DNA from: Symbiodinium natans
Taxonomy: Eukaryota > Sar > Dinophyceae > Suessiales > Symbiodiniaceae
DNA: 64,000 nucleotides
Direction: 5' to 3'
Assembly: GCA_905221605.1 (NCBI GenBank)
Contig: CAJNDS010002092.1
Coordinates: forward strand, 1 to 64,000
Shown: positions 37,501 through 53,055 of the stretch, one piece after another
Numbering within the stretch: the first letter of the stretch is position 1
Layout: every line of letters begins with the position of its first letter
Notes under the pieces: generated by a model
What the model was told of the DNA's origin: nothing
What the model saw: the letters and a program-made list of their open reading frames with translations, nothing else
Databases searched by the model: none
Position numbers and translations under genes: made by a program

Positions 37501-39950
37501 ACCAACACCCCTTGACGAGCACCCCTTCATTGAGGATAAATGGCCTAAGGGTTTAGGGCTTAGATTTTCTTTTTGTTTGTTTTTAAAACTTTATTTTGTT
37601 GAGGGTTTTATTTGGGCCCAGGGACCCTGAACCCACAACCCTAAAACAGGGCAAAAGGGTGCCCCTTTTATACTTATACCCCAGATAGAATAGAGTCCCC
37701 TTCAAGGGACCGCTTAAAAGGGCACCCCCCCCCCCCCCCCCTATTTTCGGAAACCCCTCCGGTGTTAGGGCCCCTGCTGGGTCCTAGACTCAGGCGCCCT
37801 TGTGGGCAACCGAAGTGTAAGGACCATATAGCCTAATCTTCTATTTTGCTTAAGAACCCCCCAAAAACAACAACAATAATCCCTAGAATGCCCTCACAAG
37901 AAGACTCTTTTCAATTTGGGGGGATTCCTAAGCAAATAGTAGGAACAACAAGGACCCTAAACCCTCAACCCACTAAACCCTAAACCCTCAACCCTCAACC
38001 CTAAACCCAAAACCCTAACAACAAGGATCCCTAAACCCTCAACCCAAATCGTCCCAAATCGCCTCGAGCCAGCTGCCGTGCAATCCTCTCCATGCCCGGA
38101 GGACGGCATCCTCCCCGTAGGCCAGGTCCTTGAAGGGTGGTTTAGGGTTTAGGGTTTAAGGTTGAGGGTTTAGGGTTTTTACTGGGCCTGATGTTGCTTC
38201 TGACCACGACCAAACAAACCGCTGCCAGGGCCAAATCACCGCGCCCTACATGCTTTAGAGCCTTGCGCATGACACCCAGCGAGGCAGGGTTCGACCCAAA
38301 GGGTCCTAAGTAACAACATCGTAGAAAGTAGGGTTTCTATAAAAGGAATTACTATGGTTTGGGTAAGTGACCCTCATATAGGTACTTAGGATTCTTTGGG
38401 CAAGTGTTCATTCTTTTCCGGGCTTCTGGGGCTTACTGGGCTTAGGGTTACCTAGGGCTTGTGGGTTTAGCTGACGGTGAGTTCGGGCTTTCTGTTTTTG
38501 TTTGTTCAGAGTTTAGGGTTGGGGGAAATCTCTGACTGAGGGGCTTGCGACAGCTTGCGGCACGTCCGCCACAAGGGGTAGGGAGGCCCCTTGTGACGAA
38601 ATGGGAGCCACGCGCCTCAAACCCTCAACCTGAAACTTGAAACCCCAAACCCTGAACCCCAAACCCCTAAACCCTAAACCCTAAACCCTAAACCTTAAAC
38701 CCTAAACCCTAAAAGCACTCAGGAGCTCCTCGCGCAGAATTTGCGTGGCCCTGGGTGGGAGAAGCAGAGTCACCTCGCAGCCCTTGTAGGAGCCTCTCCA
38801 GTCGCAGCAACGTCATGGGTTCCCCTAGGGTTTAGGGTTTAGGGTTTAGGGTTTAGGGTTTAGGGTTTCCCTTACTACCCCCCTCTGTGCTACCCCCCCC
38901 AGGTTCCCCCCATAATTAAGGCCGGTTAGGGATGATTAAGCTGAATTAAGTTTATCGAAGGGGGTAACCTCGGTGGGTAGTATAGATTGGGGTAGTAAGG
39001 AAACGACCCCTAGTACAGACCCCCATCGCAAGATTCCCTGATAATCAGGACCACAACAAGGTACCCCTAGTTTCGGAAACACCCGTTTAACGGTCGTAGC
39101 ATTTTTAGAGGTTTCAGGGCTTGAGGCTTTAAGGTTTAATTAGGCTAGTGGCAGTTGAGAGAGTTAAGGCGTACAGAGCTTTGGTAGTTAACTTTGAGCT
39201 TCTTTCTTCGGCGAGGCAGGGGGCAGTTCTCCAAATCATAGTCTCCCCTTGCAGGTTCCTTAGACAGAGGCGCCGTCATACAACGGGGACCGCAATTTTT
39301 CAGAGCTGACCCACTTGATACTAAATCTAAACCCTAAACCCTAAACCCTAAACCCTAGACCCTAAACCCTAAACCCTAAACCCCTCTTTCTTATATATAT
39401 TTAAACCCTATAGTCCTTCGTGGCTAAGGGTCATTTCTTCGTGGCTAAGGGTCATTTCTTCGTGGCTAAGGGTCATTTCTTCGTGGCTAAGGGTCATTTC
39501 TTCGTGGCTAAGGGTCATTTCTTCGTGGCTAAGGGTAATTTCTTCGTGGCTAAGGGTAATTTCTTCGCTAAGGGTAATTTCTTCGTCGCTAAGGGCAATT
39601 TCTTGGTCGCTAAGGGCCATTTCTTCGTGGCTAAGGGTAATTTCTTCGTGGCTAAGGGTAATTTCCTTCGTGGCTAAGGGTAATTTCCTTCGTGGCTAAG
39701 GGTAATTTCTTCGTGGCTAAGGGTAATTTCTTCGTGGATAAGGGTAATTTCTTCGTGGCTAAGGGTAATTTCTTCGTGGCTAAGGTTAATTTCTTCGTGG
39801 CTAAGGGTAATTTCTTCGTGGCTAAGGGTAATTTCTTCGTGGCTAAGGGTAATTTCTTCGTGGCTAAGGGTAATTTCTTCGTGGCTAAGGGTAATTTCTT
39901 CGTGGCTAAGGGTAATTTCTTCGTGGCTAAGGGTAATTTCCTTCCTGCCA

Positions 39951-40032
<82 letters not shown>

Positions 40033-40045
40033 ACACCCCCCCCCC

Positions 40046-40106
<61 letters not shown>

Positions 40107-43100
40107 ACCCCCGCGGTAATTTCTTCGTGGCGAAGGGTAATTTCTTCATGGCTAAGGGTAATTTCCTTCGTGCCGGCCCACCCCCCCCTCCCCCGTGTGC
40201 AGCTTAAATAGGGTTTATTTGGAAGCTGGCACTCGTGTTCACAAGAGGAAAAAAGGCCCCAAAACGTATACTTATTTACAAGAGCCAACTTCCAAATAGA
40301 CCCTATTTTAGGTCCTAGGGGGGTCCCAGGCCTGAATTAAATATGAAGGCCCCGATTTAAATATGAATATTTAATTCTGGAGCTTCATATTTAAATTATT
40401 TAATTCGGGCCCGGGAATTAAATAATTTAAATAATTTAAATAATTTAAATAATTTAAATCCTGGAGGGGGGGGGGGGGCGGGCCTCCTCCCGCAGGAGGA
40501 ATTAAATAATTTAAATATGAAGGCCCCGAATTAAATATTAATATTTAATTCGGAGCCTTCATATTTAAATTGTTTAATTCTTCCTGCGGGAGGCCCCCTC
40601 CAGGATTTAAATTATTTAAATTATTTAAATTATTAAAATTATTTAATTCCCGGGCCCGATTTAAATAATTTAAATATGAAGGCCACGATTTAAATATGAA
40701 TATTTAATTCGGGAGCTTCATATTTAAATTATTTAATTCGGGCCCGGGAATTAAATAATTTAAATAAGTTAAATAATTTAAATCCTGGAGGGGGGGGGGC
40801 GGGCCTCCTCCCGCAGGAAGAATTAAANNNNNNNNNNNNNNNNNNNNNNNNNNNNNNNNNNNNNNNNNNNNNNNNNNNNNNNNNNNNNNNNNNNNNNNNN
40901 NNNNNNNNNNNNNNNNNNNNNNNNNNNATTTAAATTATTTAAATTATTTAATTACCGGGCCCGAATTAAATAATTTAAATATGAAGCTCCCGAATTAAAT
41001 ATTCATATTTAAATCGTGGCCTTCATATTTAAATTATTTAAATCGGGCCCGGGAATTAAATAATTCAAATAATTTAAATAATTTAAATAATTTAAAAATT
41101 TAAATAATTTAAATCCTGGAGGGGGGGGGGGCCGGGCTTCCTCCCGCAGGAGGAATTAAAATAATTTAAATATGAAAGCCCCGAATTAAATATTCATATT
41201 TAAATCGGGGCCTTCATATTTAAATTATTTAATTCCTCCTGCGGGAGGGCCCCCTCAATCAGCTTCATCATCATCATCATCCTCATCCTCATCCGCATCA
41301 TCATCATCATCTTCATTATCGTCATCATCTTCATCATCTATCATCATCATCTTCATCATCTTCATCATCTTTTTTCATCATCCCCATCATCTCTCTCATC
41401 TCCACGGTTGTTCCAATATGTTTCATGTGCATCCTTGACATCAATGATCCCAATCAGCTTCATCATCATCTTCATCATCTTCATCATCATCATCATCTTC
41501 ATCATTTTCATCATCTTCATCATCTTCATCATCTTCATCATCTTCATCATCTCCATCATCTTCATCATCTTCATGATCTGCTTCATCTGCTTCATCCTTC
41601 ATCTGTTTCTTATGTTTCATTGCTTCTTGGGGCCCAGGAGGGCCTGGGGCAGGAGCAACATTGCCGGTCAAAACTTGCCGGGATCCCCTTGGCACCCTAG
41701 AAAAGTGATGCAAATACCACACAAAACGGGAAAGGGTAGGAACAACTTTGTCGGTCAAAATTTGCCGGGATCCCCTTGGCACCCTGCAAAAGTCCTGCAA
41801 ATACCACACGAAACGGGAAAGGGTAGGAACAACTTTGCCGGTCAAAATTTGCCGGGATCCCCTTGGCACCCTGGAAAAGTCCTGCAAATACCACACAAAA
41901 CGGGAAAGGGTAGGAACAACATTTGCCGGTCAAAATTTGCCGGGATTCCCTTGGCACCCCGGAAAAATGATGCAAATACCACACAAAACGGGAAAGGGTA
42001 GGAACAACTTTGCGGGTCAAAATTTGCCGGGATTCCCTTGAAAAGTCCTGCAAATACCACACAAAACGGGAAAGGGTAGGAACAACTTTGCCGGTCAAAA
42101 TTTGCCGGGATTCCCTTGGCACCCTAGAAATGTGATGCAAATACCACACAAAACGGGAAAGGGTAGGAACAACTTTGCCGGTCAAAATTTGCCGGGATCC
42201 CCTTGGCACTCGGGAAAAGTGATGCACATGCCACACAAAACGGGAACGGGTAGGAACAACTTTGCGGGTCAAAATTTGCCGGGACCCCCGTGGCACCCGG
42301 GAAAAGTCCTGCAAATACCACACAAAACGGGAAAGGGTAGGAACAACTTTGCCGGTCAAAATTTGCCGGGATCCCCTTGGCACCCTGGAAAAGTGATGCA
42401 AATACCACACAAAACGGGAACGGGTAGGAACAACTTTGCCGGTCAAAATTTGCCGGGATTCCCTTGGCAGCCTGGAAAAGTCCTGCAAATACCACACAAA
42501 ACGGGAAAGGGTAGGAACAACTTTGCCGGTCAAAATTTGCCGGGATTCCCTTGGCACCCTGGAAAAGTTCTGCAAATACCACACAAAACGGGAAAGGGTA
42601 GGAACAACTTTGCGGGTCAAAATTTGCCGGGATTCCCTTGGCACCCTGGAAAAGTCCTGCAAATACCACACAAAACGGGAAAGGGTAGGAACAACTTTGC
42701 CGGTCAAAATTTGCCGGGATCCCCTTGGCACTCGGGAAAAGTGATGCAAATACCACACAAAACGGGAACGGGTAGGAACAACTTTGCGGGTCAAAATTTG
42801 CCGGGACCCCCTTGGCACCCGGGAAAAGTGATGCAAATACCACACAAAACGGGAAAGGGTAGGAACAACTTTGCCGGTCAAAATTTGCCGGGATCCCCTT
42901 GGCACCCTTGAAAAGTGATGCAAATACCACACAAAACGGGAACGGGTAGGAACAACTTTGCCGGTCAAAATTTGCCGGGATTCCCTTGGCACCCTGGAAA
43001 AGTCCTGCAAATACCACACAGAACGGGAAAGGGTAGGAACAACTTTGCCGGTCAAAATTTGCCGGGATTCCCTTGGCACCCTGGAAAAGTCCTGCAAATA

Positions 43101-46100
43101 CCACACAAAACGGGAAAGGGCAGGAACAACTTTGCGGGTCAAAATTTGCCGGGATTCCCTTGGCACCCTGGAAAAGTGATGCAAATACCACACAAAACGG
43201 GAAAGGGTAGGAACAACTTTGCGGGTCAAAATTTGCCGGGATCCCCTTGGCACCATGGAAAAGTGATGCAAATACCACACAAAACGGGGAACGGGTAGGA
43301 ACAACATTTGCCGGTCAAAATTTGCCGGGCCTCCGGGCAAGATTTGGCCAAATCGAGCCGCGCATTTCTTCATCGCATACGAAGGGCAGCCCGATTTGGC
43401 CAAATTTTGCCCGGAGGCTGCCCGGCAAAATTTGGCCAAATCGAGCCGCGCCTTTCTGGAGGCCCGAAATTATTTAAACTATCGCGGCTCGATTTGGCCA
43501 AATTTTGCCGGGCAGCCTGCGGGCAAAATTTGGCCAAATCGGGCTGCTCGTCGTACGCGATGAGAAATGCGCGGCTCGATTTGGCCAAATTTTGCCCGGC
43601 AGGGCCCCTGGACATTGAAATGAAATTGATTTTTTAAATTCCCCGATACTAAATCACGAGCCCGGGCCTCCCCCTCAATACTAAATTACGAGCCCGGGTC
43701 TCCTTTCTCTTCTCTTGTTCTCTTTTAAATCTCAAAGTCACACCAAAGGAAGCTTCTTTTCCTTATTGAATGAAAAAGAAAAAGAAGAAAAGAGATAGGT
43801 AAAGACACTGAAGAGCTCCACTGCCTACTGTTTCATTCCTTTCCTCTCTTTCTATGTGTTGTTGTCCTTGTCGTTTCAGAAAGCTAGCAAAATAAGGGCA
43901 AGGGGGCTTTAAATTATTAAAACTATTTAATTCCACCCTGGAATTAAATATTTTAAATAATTTAAATAATGTAAATCCGAAAAGGGGGGGGGCCAAAAGT
44001 GCCCGGAGGCTGCCCGGCAAAATTTGGCCAAATCGAGCCGCGATAGTTTAAATAATTTCGGGCCTCCAGAAAGGCGCGGCTCGATTTGGCCAAATTTTGC
44101 CGGGCAGCCTCCGGGCAAGATTTGGCCAAATCGAGCCGCGCATTTCTCATCGCATACGAAGGGCAGCCCGATTTGGCCAAATTTTGCCCGGAGGCTGCCC
44201 GGCAAAATTTGGCCAAATCGAGCCGCGCCTTTCTGGAGGCCCGAAATGATTTAAACTATCGCGGCTCGATTTGGCCAAATTTTGCCGGGCAGTCTGCGGG
44301 CAAAATTTGGCCAAATTGGGCTGCTCGTCGTACGCGATGAGAAATGCGCGGCTCGATTTGGCCAAATTTTGCCCGGCAAAATTTGGCCAAATCGGGCCCC
44401 TGGACATTGAAATGAAATTGACTTTTTAAATTCCCCGATACTAAATCACGAGCCCGGGCCTCCCCCTCAATACTAAATTACGAGCCCGGGTCTCCCTTCT
44501 CTTCTCTTGTTCTCTTTTAAATCTCAAATCACACCAAAGGAAGCTTCTTTTCCTTATTGAATGAAACAGAAAAAGAAGAAAAGAGATAGGTAAAGACACT
44601 GAAGAGCTCCACTGCCTATTGTTTCATTCCCTTCCTCTCTTTCTATGTGTTGTTTTCCTTGTCGTTTCAGAAAGCTAGCAAAATAAGGGCAAGGGGGCTT
44701 CCTGAAGAGGAGAGAGGGCACCTATTTTTTAATTATAGAGGGAAAAGCGAGAGACAAGGAAGGGACAAAAGATAGATAAAGAAGAGTGCTATCCGTCTCC
44801 TTGTTTCTTGTGTCTTCTCTTCTTTTCAGTTCATCGTATTCCTCTTTTCGGCCTGTCTCTTCTGCTCTTTTCCTTACCCTTCTCCTTTTCAAGTTCTTCC
44901 TTTTTCGTTTTTCTGTTTCGAAAAGAAAGAGGGAAGGGAGAGAGAAGGGAGAGAGGATAGATAAAGAAGAGTGCCATTTTCTTTGCGCCTTGTTTTGTCT
45001 CTCCATCTTCTTTGTTCGTCTCTCTTTTCTATTCTTTTCTTGGCTCTTCCCATTAGAATTGTCTTCCTTTTATCTCTCCTCTCTCCTTCTCTTGCCCTTC
45101 TCTTCTCCTGTTCCCCTTTAAATGACAAAAACACGAGAAAGGAAGAACAAGAGAGGAATGGAGGCCCTTTTCCTGAATTCTCCTGTTGCAATGAATAAGG
45201 AAAAGAGCATAGGAGATAAGGAAGGGAATTGTGGGCGATGGAACGGGTGTCCTTTTTGATAGTTTTCTGCATCTTCAAGGAAGAAAAAGGACACCCGCCC
45301 AAGAAGGAAAAGTAACATAAGAGATAGGGAGGAAATTGAAAAGCTCCTCTCTTTACCTAGTCATTTCCTGTCCTCTCTTCTTATTTGTTGTTTTTCTTAT
45401 TCGCTTCAAAAAGCAAAATAACAAAATAAGGGAAAGGCGATTTCCTGAAGAGGAAGAAGGGCGCCTACCTGTGAATAGCAAGGTTGATTTTTTCTAATTA
45501 GGGAGAGACTTGCCCCGCCTGAGCCTCCCTGGCCTGCTTGTTGTGGCCACATTCCGGTACAGTTGTGCTTCCAGAAAAATGGCATCCTTGTTATCTCCTC
45601 TCACTTCCCTTTCCCTTCTCTCCTTCTGTTTCCTTCTGACTGATAAACCACAAGACAGGAACTTGTATGATAAGGCAGTGGAAGGGTAAGCAGAGGGTGA
45701 CTCCTGGCGCGTGGACCGGTCCATACTTCATCATACCCCTCCTCTCGGCCTATCTCTTCTGTTCCTTTCCTTACCCTTCTCCTTCTCATAGTTCTTCCTT
45801 TTTGTTTTCTTATTTCGAAAAGAAAGATGGCAGGGAGAGATAAGGAAGAGAGGATAGATAAAGAGTGAGTGCCATCTTCTCTGCGCCTTGTTTTGTCTCT
45901 CCCTCTTCTCTATTCATCTCTCTTCTATTCTTTTCTTTGCTCTTCCCATTAACAATGCAATCCTTTTGTCTCTCCTCTCTCCTTCTCTCTCCCTTCTCTT
46001 CTCCTGTTCCCCTTTAAATGACAAAAACGCAAGAAAGGAAGAACAAGAGGGGAATGGAGGCCATGTTCCTTTCTTTTCCAATGGATGGGGAAAGTGAGCG

Positions 46101-47477
46101 GGGTTGGCTCCTTGTCCGTAGACCCTCCCCACGCTGCAGCAAATCCCTCCTCTCGCCCTATCGCCTCTGTTCTTTTCCTTGTTCCCAAACGGAAAAAGAA
46201 AATGGGTTCCTTTACATGTTCATTGTTCTTCCTTTTGTTTTTTATTTAGAAGGGAAAGATAAGAAAGAGAGGAAAGAAGAAAACGAGCACCATCTTCTCT
46301 TTGCCTGATTTTGCACCTCCCTCTCCTGTCTTCATTTCTCTTCCATGATTTTCATTGCACTTCCCATGAAAATTGTTTCCTTTTGATCTCTCCTCTCTCC
46401 TTTCTCTCTCCCTTCTCTTCTCTTGTTCTCTTTTGAATCTCAAAATCACACCAAAGGAAGCTTCTTTTCCTTATTGAATGAAAAAGAAAAAGAAGAAAAG
46501 AGATAGGTAAAGACACTGAAGAGCTCCACTGCCTATTGTTTCATTCCCTTTCCTCTCTTTCTATGTGTTGTTTCCTTGTCGTTTCAGAAAGCTAGCAAAA
46601 TAAGGGCAAGGGGGCTTCCTGAAGAGGAGAGAGGGCACCTATTTTTTTAATTATAGAGGGAAAAGCGAGAGACAAGGAAGGGACAGATGATAGATAAAGA
46701 AGAGTGCTATCCGTCTCCTTGTTTATTGTGTCTTCTCTTCTTTTCAGTGCCCCTCCAGAAAATTCAAATGGCCTCCTTGTTGTCTCTCCTCTCTCACTTC
46801 TCTTGCCCTTCTCTCCTTCTGTTACCTTTTAACTAATATAACACAAGAAAGGAACTTGTATGATAAAGCAGTGGAAGGGTAAGCAGAGAGTGACTCCTTG
46901 CGCGTGGACCTTGCCCATACTTCATCATATCCCTCTTTTCGGCCTGTCTCTTCTGCTCTTTTCCTTACCCTTCTCCTTTTCAAGTTCTTCCTTTTTCGTT
47001 TTTCTGTTTCGAAAAGAAAGAGGGAAGGGAGAGAGAAGGGAGAGAGGATAGATAAAGAAGAGTGCCATTTTCTTTGCGCCTTGTTTTGTCTCTCCATCTT
47101 CTTTGTTCATCTCTCTTTTCTATTCTTTTCTTGGCTCTTCCCATTAAAATTGTCTTCCTTTTATCTCTCCTCTCTCCTTCTCTTTCCCTTCTCTTCTCCC
47201 TTTCCCCTTTAAATGACAAAAACACAAGAAAGGAAGAACAAGAGGGGAATGGAGGCCCTTTTCCTGTATTCTCCTGTTGCAATGAATACAGAAAAGAGCA
47301 TAGGAGATAAGGAAGGGAATTGAGGAGCTCCTTTCGCTACTTTCTTATGCCCTTTCCTTTGTATCTACCACACAAAAACACCACTCTCAGCTTCCAAGAA
47401 TACTCTCGTGGAGACGCATTGGTTAGTCTAAAAACCCGAGTCTCAGCTTCCAAATAGACCCTATTTAAGCCACCCAC

Positions 47478-47543
<66 letters not shown>

Positions 47544-47550
47544 CCCCCCC

Positions 47551-47627
<77 letters not shown>

Positions 47628-50600
47628 ACCAAAACCGACGGTTTCAGGATTTCTTGTCCCGCCCCTCCATGGGGGCCGATGAAATGGTTCGTGGGTAGGA
47701 TGGTCCATGACGGAGTGAGCTTGGAGGACAGGGCTTGCTGATAAGAAATGTAAACTTTTTATTTTCTTAATGTTTTGGGATTCTCTGGGTGGGTGGGTTT
47801 TTTTCCGTTGCCTACACACACTGCTGGCCTAGTAAATGCTCGAACTTGAGATGCTGAACCCTAAACCCTAAACCCTAAACCCTAAACCCTAAACCCTAAA
47901 CCCTAAACCCTACAAATTCAAATGTGCTTGTATCCTTTTACTTTTACAGTTCCCGGATCTGCAAGATGGAGATGCGTGTCAACCCTAAACCCTAACCCTA
48001 CCCAAAGGCTCCAATTTAGTTCCTTTTTGGGTTAATTATAGAAGATTCTAGTATACTACCCCAAAAAGGTACTACACAGGAGCCTTTGGGCAAACCTTAA
48101 GGGACTTGGGTTAAGCAAAACTTCGCATTCTGGATAGGGTGAAGAGCTTAGGGTTTAAAGAGTTCAGGGGTTTCAGCCCTAGACCCAAGACCCAAGACCC
48201 AAAACGCTAAACCCCCAAACCTCAGGCTACAGGGCCTTTGAGCCCTAAACCCTAAACCCTAAACCCTAAACCCTAAACCCTAAACCCTAAACCCTAAACC
48301 CTAAACCTAAACCCTAAACCCTAAGATTGGGGACCGCCTCCCCCTTCGCCCCAGTCTTCGCTGCGTCTGCCGCGCGAAGGCGACAGCCCGTTCCTGGGAT
48401 ACTCCGAATGGGGCTTGTCGGCTCTGGGGGTCAGGGTTTAGGGTTTAGGGTTTAGGGTGTAGGGCCTGTAGGGTTTAAGGTCCGCCGACCCTGGCGGCGT
48501 GTTGGATGGGAAAAGGAGGTGAAAACCTCCCTCTTTCCCTCCTTACCCCCCCAAAACGTGGGGGGGGTAGGGGAAATTTCCCGGGCACCTTTTCCATGGA
48601 GGGCCAGGCCACCCACACGGCATAAACTCACGGACCATAGGCGGTTGCGCACAGGACATACCCTACCCCTACCCCCACTTACCACCCCCCTCCCACCACC
48701 CCCCCCTCCCCCCACTCCCCCACCCCCCCCCCCCCCACAACCCCCCCCCCCACCACACCCCCCCCCACCTTACCCCCCTACCCCCCCCCCACCAACTTTG
48801 GCATCCTTTGACCGAACGGAACGCGTTTAAACCTTTCAACTATGCTCCAGCGGGGTCGGCGGCTTGAGCCGGAGGCTCTTAAATTTAGGGTTTAGGGTTT
48901 AGGGGCGAGCCTCTAAGACTTGGATCGCCCCAAACGCTACACCCCAACCCCCATGCTGGGGCCTTGGTTTCGGGCCGAGCGAAACCAAGGCCACGTGGGA
49001 TTTCAGTCTGAGGGCATATTTGAAGTAGGGTTTAGGGTTTAGGGTTTAGGGTTTAGGGTTTAGTGTTTAGGGTTTAGGGTTTAGGGTTCTTTCCTGGAGC
49101 AACCACATAACTACGATACCCCTTAAGCAGGAAAGCTCAATTGTTGGGTCCATTTCCCTTTTTGAGGGGGTAGCATAGGCTACTCCTCGAAGTGATCCCA
49201 AGCACCAAGAGGTTCTTACTCTCAATCCTCACAAGGTAACATACGGGCCTAAATAATTAAGACAGGGTTTTGGGAGTTGTTGTCGTATAAATTAAAGGAA
49301 CCATAAGGGAATATTATGAGAAATTTTCCGACCCCTATAGGACATGCCCTCAGCCCCCGAAACCCTAAACCCTAAACCCTAAACCCTAAATGCCCTCAGC
49401 CCCCGAATTCGGGGCCCGCAGCCGCGATGCGGTGATGTCGCGCCGCTGTCCGCAAGCCGCAATGCCTCTGGGGATGCGGTGTGGTTTGCGGGTCGAGGAC
49501 TAGGGGCCTTTCCGCATTCGGGTTTAGGGTTTAGGTTTAGGGTTTAGGGTTTAGGGTTTAGGGTTTAGGGTTTAGGGTTTAGGGTTTCGGGTTTAGGGTT
49601 TAGGGTTTAGGGCACTGCTTGCCCTATATCCTCCTATAGGCTGCCTAATTCCCCCGCTTTCCCTACCAAACACAGTAGGACTGCTTCTATGTCCAGCCAA
49701 GAGGCTTGCCACAGCTCACAGAGGCTGGGCAGGCTGGCGAGACATCGCGGATTGTGCCACGGCATTAGAACGACCAGAACTTTGCCGATGCGGCTGCCGT
49801 ACCTGCGATTGTCCAGCTTTCTTGCACTGCTCCGTTTAGGAGGGTGAGATGTCCCATCACTAAGGGTCCATGTACCTATATAATATATACTTGGCCCTTA
49901 AAGCGGTTCCTATATTATATAGTAGCTTTAGGGCCCACGTATATCCTCTATAGGTACATGGACCCTTAGGGCATGGGGGTCCTTTCTGGAATCAGGCTCT
50001 CCACACGCACATTCCCGCATGTCGCCCAAGAATGCCACACTTGCCCTCGACCGAAGCCGGAACTCGAACTCAGACTCTCACGGTTTATGTATGTTTTTGG
50101 GGATATTCTTACTGAGATGAGTACATATGAATCACCAATGTTCTCAATGACACAAGTTCGTTCTCGAGACGAACTTGCTCAACAAAATTTTACTCTTAAA
50201 TGTAAGGGCAGCCCCTCCAAGGGACCTCACTAGATTTCGAGAACTGGCCATAAACTCCCCCGAACCCCAAAACCCATACCCTAAACCCAAACAATAAAAC
50301 TTATTAACCCTGAACCCTAAACCCCACACTCGAAACCCTGTGCCTCTTGAACTCGGCAATCCGCTCGGGCAGGCGAGGGGCACATCGGTGCAGGTTCACC
50401 TGGGTCTAGGTTTTAGGGTTTAGGGTTTTGGGTTTAGGGTTTGGGGTTTTGGGTTTAGGGTTTAGGGTGAGGGGTTAGGGTTTCTTGTTGGTCTAAATCA
50501 GCGAGATAATCCCTTCCCCCTAATATTAAACGCCCCCCCCCCCCCCCCCCAAATAGAAACTCGCAACGTGTTTTCATTATTAGGGGGAGGTTTCTATCCA

Positions 50601-53022
50601 AATGTCATGTTTGGGGTCCAAAGGGTTTAGGGTCTAGGCTTCAGGCTTTGGAGGGTTTAAGTAACGACTTAAACCCTGAGAGCATAGAGAGGGAGCTCCA
50701 CTCAGGGCTCAGACAGAGACGTTGCAGCCACTCACACTCACTCACTCATTCACACAGAAAACCCTAAACCCTAAACCCTAAACCCTAAACCCTAAACCCT
50801 AAACCCTAAACCAAGAAAGACTTCAAACGGAGGGGAAGGGAGGGCTGGGAGGGCTGGGAGGGAAGGGAGCTTGAGGGTGTTGGTTGGTTTGAGGGTTTGG
50901 GGGCCCTGAATCCCCCCCCCCCACCTAGTTCGCAATAGGGTTTAAAAGGCGGGGTCGGTTTCGGCAGGATTTTCCGGAAAGTGTTTTTTTTTGTTTTTGT
51001 TGTTTTGTTTTTTGTTTTTTGTTAATTAGGGGTACGTTGCATACAAGGGGGAAGGGATTGGACCCGTAAGGGCGCAGGCTTCCAGGAGGAACCCTAGGAG
51101 ATTTCAAAAGGGAGGGTTTAGGGTTTAGGGTTTAGGGTTTAGGGTTTAGGGTTTAGGGTTTAGGGTTTAGGGTTTAGGGGAGGATCGTCTCCATCCTACT
51201 CTCTCCTTGGAAAAGGTCGGGACTTATGGGTCAATGGAGAAGGGCACTTGCCTGGCATCCTGGCTTAACCTGGTAGCCCATACTACAGTAAGGGTACCTC
51301 TTTTTTTGGGCTGGTTGCTTGATAAGGGAACCCTAAACCCTAACCCGAAACCCTAAACCCTGAACCCTTATAAACCCTGAACCCTAAACCGCCAAACAAA
51401 GGGGAAAGGGTACCACTGGGTTACCAAGGCATCAGAACGCAGCCAGCCAAGTCACGCAGAGGCTGCAGGTCCAGACGTAGGTCTGCCGGGGGTTGAGCCC
51501 ACGGTCTTGGCCTGGTTTGGGGTTTGGGGTTTGGGGTTTGGGGTTTGGGGTTTGGGGTTTGGGGTTTAGGGTTTAGGGTTTAGGGTTGAAAGTTTAGCGG
51601 CTTCCGCGGGGCCAGACTGGGCTGATACCCTACAACTAAGCCCTAAACCCTAAACCCTAACCCCTTCAAACCCTAAACCCTAAACCCTAACTTTGCAAGC
51701 GCCGCGCGGCTTGCAGGCCAAGCCGGCGGGCAGAAAACTTCAGCCCTGTGGGGTTTGAGGTTTAGGGTTTTTATCGCGTTGAAGGTAACTTAGGGCAGTT
51801 TAGGGTTTAGGGTTTAGGGTTTTCGGTTTTCGGGTTTCGGATGTAGGGCCTGGTCCGCAACATGAACCAAACGAGCTCATTGACCAGTGTCGCTATTTAA
51901 TCAAAGGGGTCACCCTAGACCCCGAGAGGCGATCACGCTGATTCTAGGAGCCTCCTTTAAAGCGTACAACCCTATTTTCGGAACCCCCCCCCATGTCTCA
52001 AAAGATGACGTGGATTCAGCTGTGTAGCGCCTCTCCTAGAGGACCCGAAAAAGCACAAGAGGTTTCGGGCACCTGGCTCCCCGAAACTCCTTCTGTTTTC
52101 GCTTGGGCTTTGGGAGGGTTTAGGGTCTACGGGTTTAATGAAAACCCTAAACCCTAAACCCTAAACCCTAAACCCGAAACCCTGAACAAACCCTAAACCC
52201 TAAGCCTCAGTAACCACAGCACTCAACAGGGGGGACGTGTCCTGTTCCAAAGGTTTTGGGACTAGGGTTTAGGGTTTACGGTTTAGAGTTTAGGGCTTAA
52301 GGCATTAGGGTTTTTGTAGGTTCAGGTCACTAGAACCCTCAGCCTCCCTCCAAAAAGGGCAAGCTAGCATAGTTCCTAGTCGGTGCCTAAACCCCTAAAC
52401 CTTCAAGCCCAATCCGCCTGAAACCCTAAACCCTAAACCCTAAACCCTAAACCCTAAACCCTAAACCCTAAACCCTAAACCCTAAACCCTAAACCCTAAA
52501 CCCTAAACCCTAATCAAACCCTACCCTAAATCCCCAACCCCCAGGCCCCAAAGGAGTCCAAGCTGCAGAACTCCTCCAGCGCACCCACCACCTCGCCCAC
52601 GGCGTCGCGCGGTGAGCAGCCTGTGTGTGCAAATTCTAGGGCTCCAAGTCTGGGCCCTTACTTTGGGCCCGTGGCTTTATATAACCCTTCGATACACTAC
52701 ATATGAAGAAGGGCCCATACTTCGGATCCCTCTACAGAAGGGTAGGGGACCACACCAACGGCCCATGGTTCCAAGCTCGGAGTCCAAATGAACCCCAGAA
52801 GTGTGTGTGGTCCATGTGAAGTAGGGCTTACATACTTCTTGTATCCCCAAAAGGACACCAAATATATACACTCACCAATATTAAAGCAGGAACCTTACAT
52901 GCACTCACTGCTTCAATACCAATTGCTGTTGGGATGATAGTGGTATAGGGAAAAAAGGGCCGGTTGGTCCATATACCTTGACTATTTTTAACTGTAATAC
53001 ATATACATCCTTGTGTGTATAT

Positions 53023-53055
<33 letters not shown>
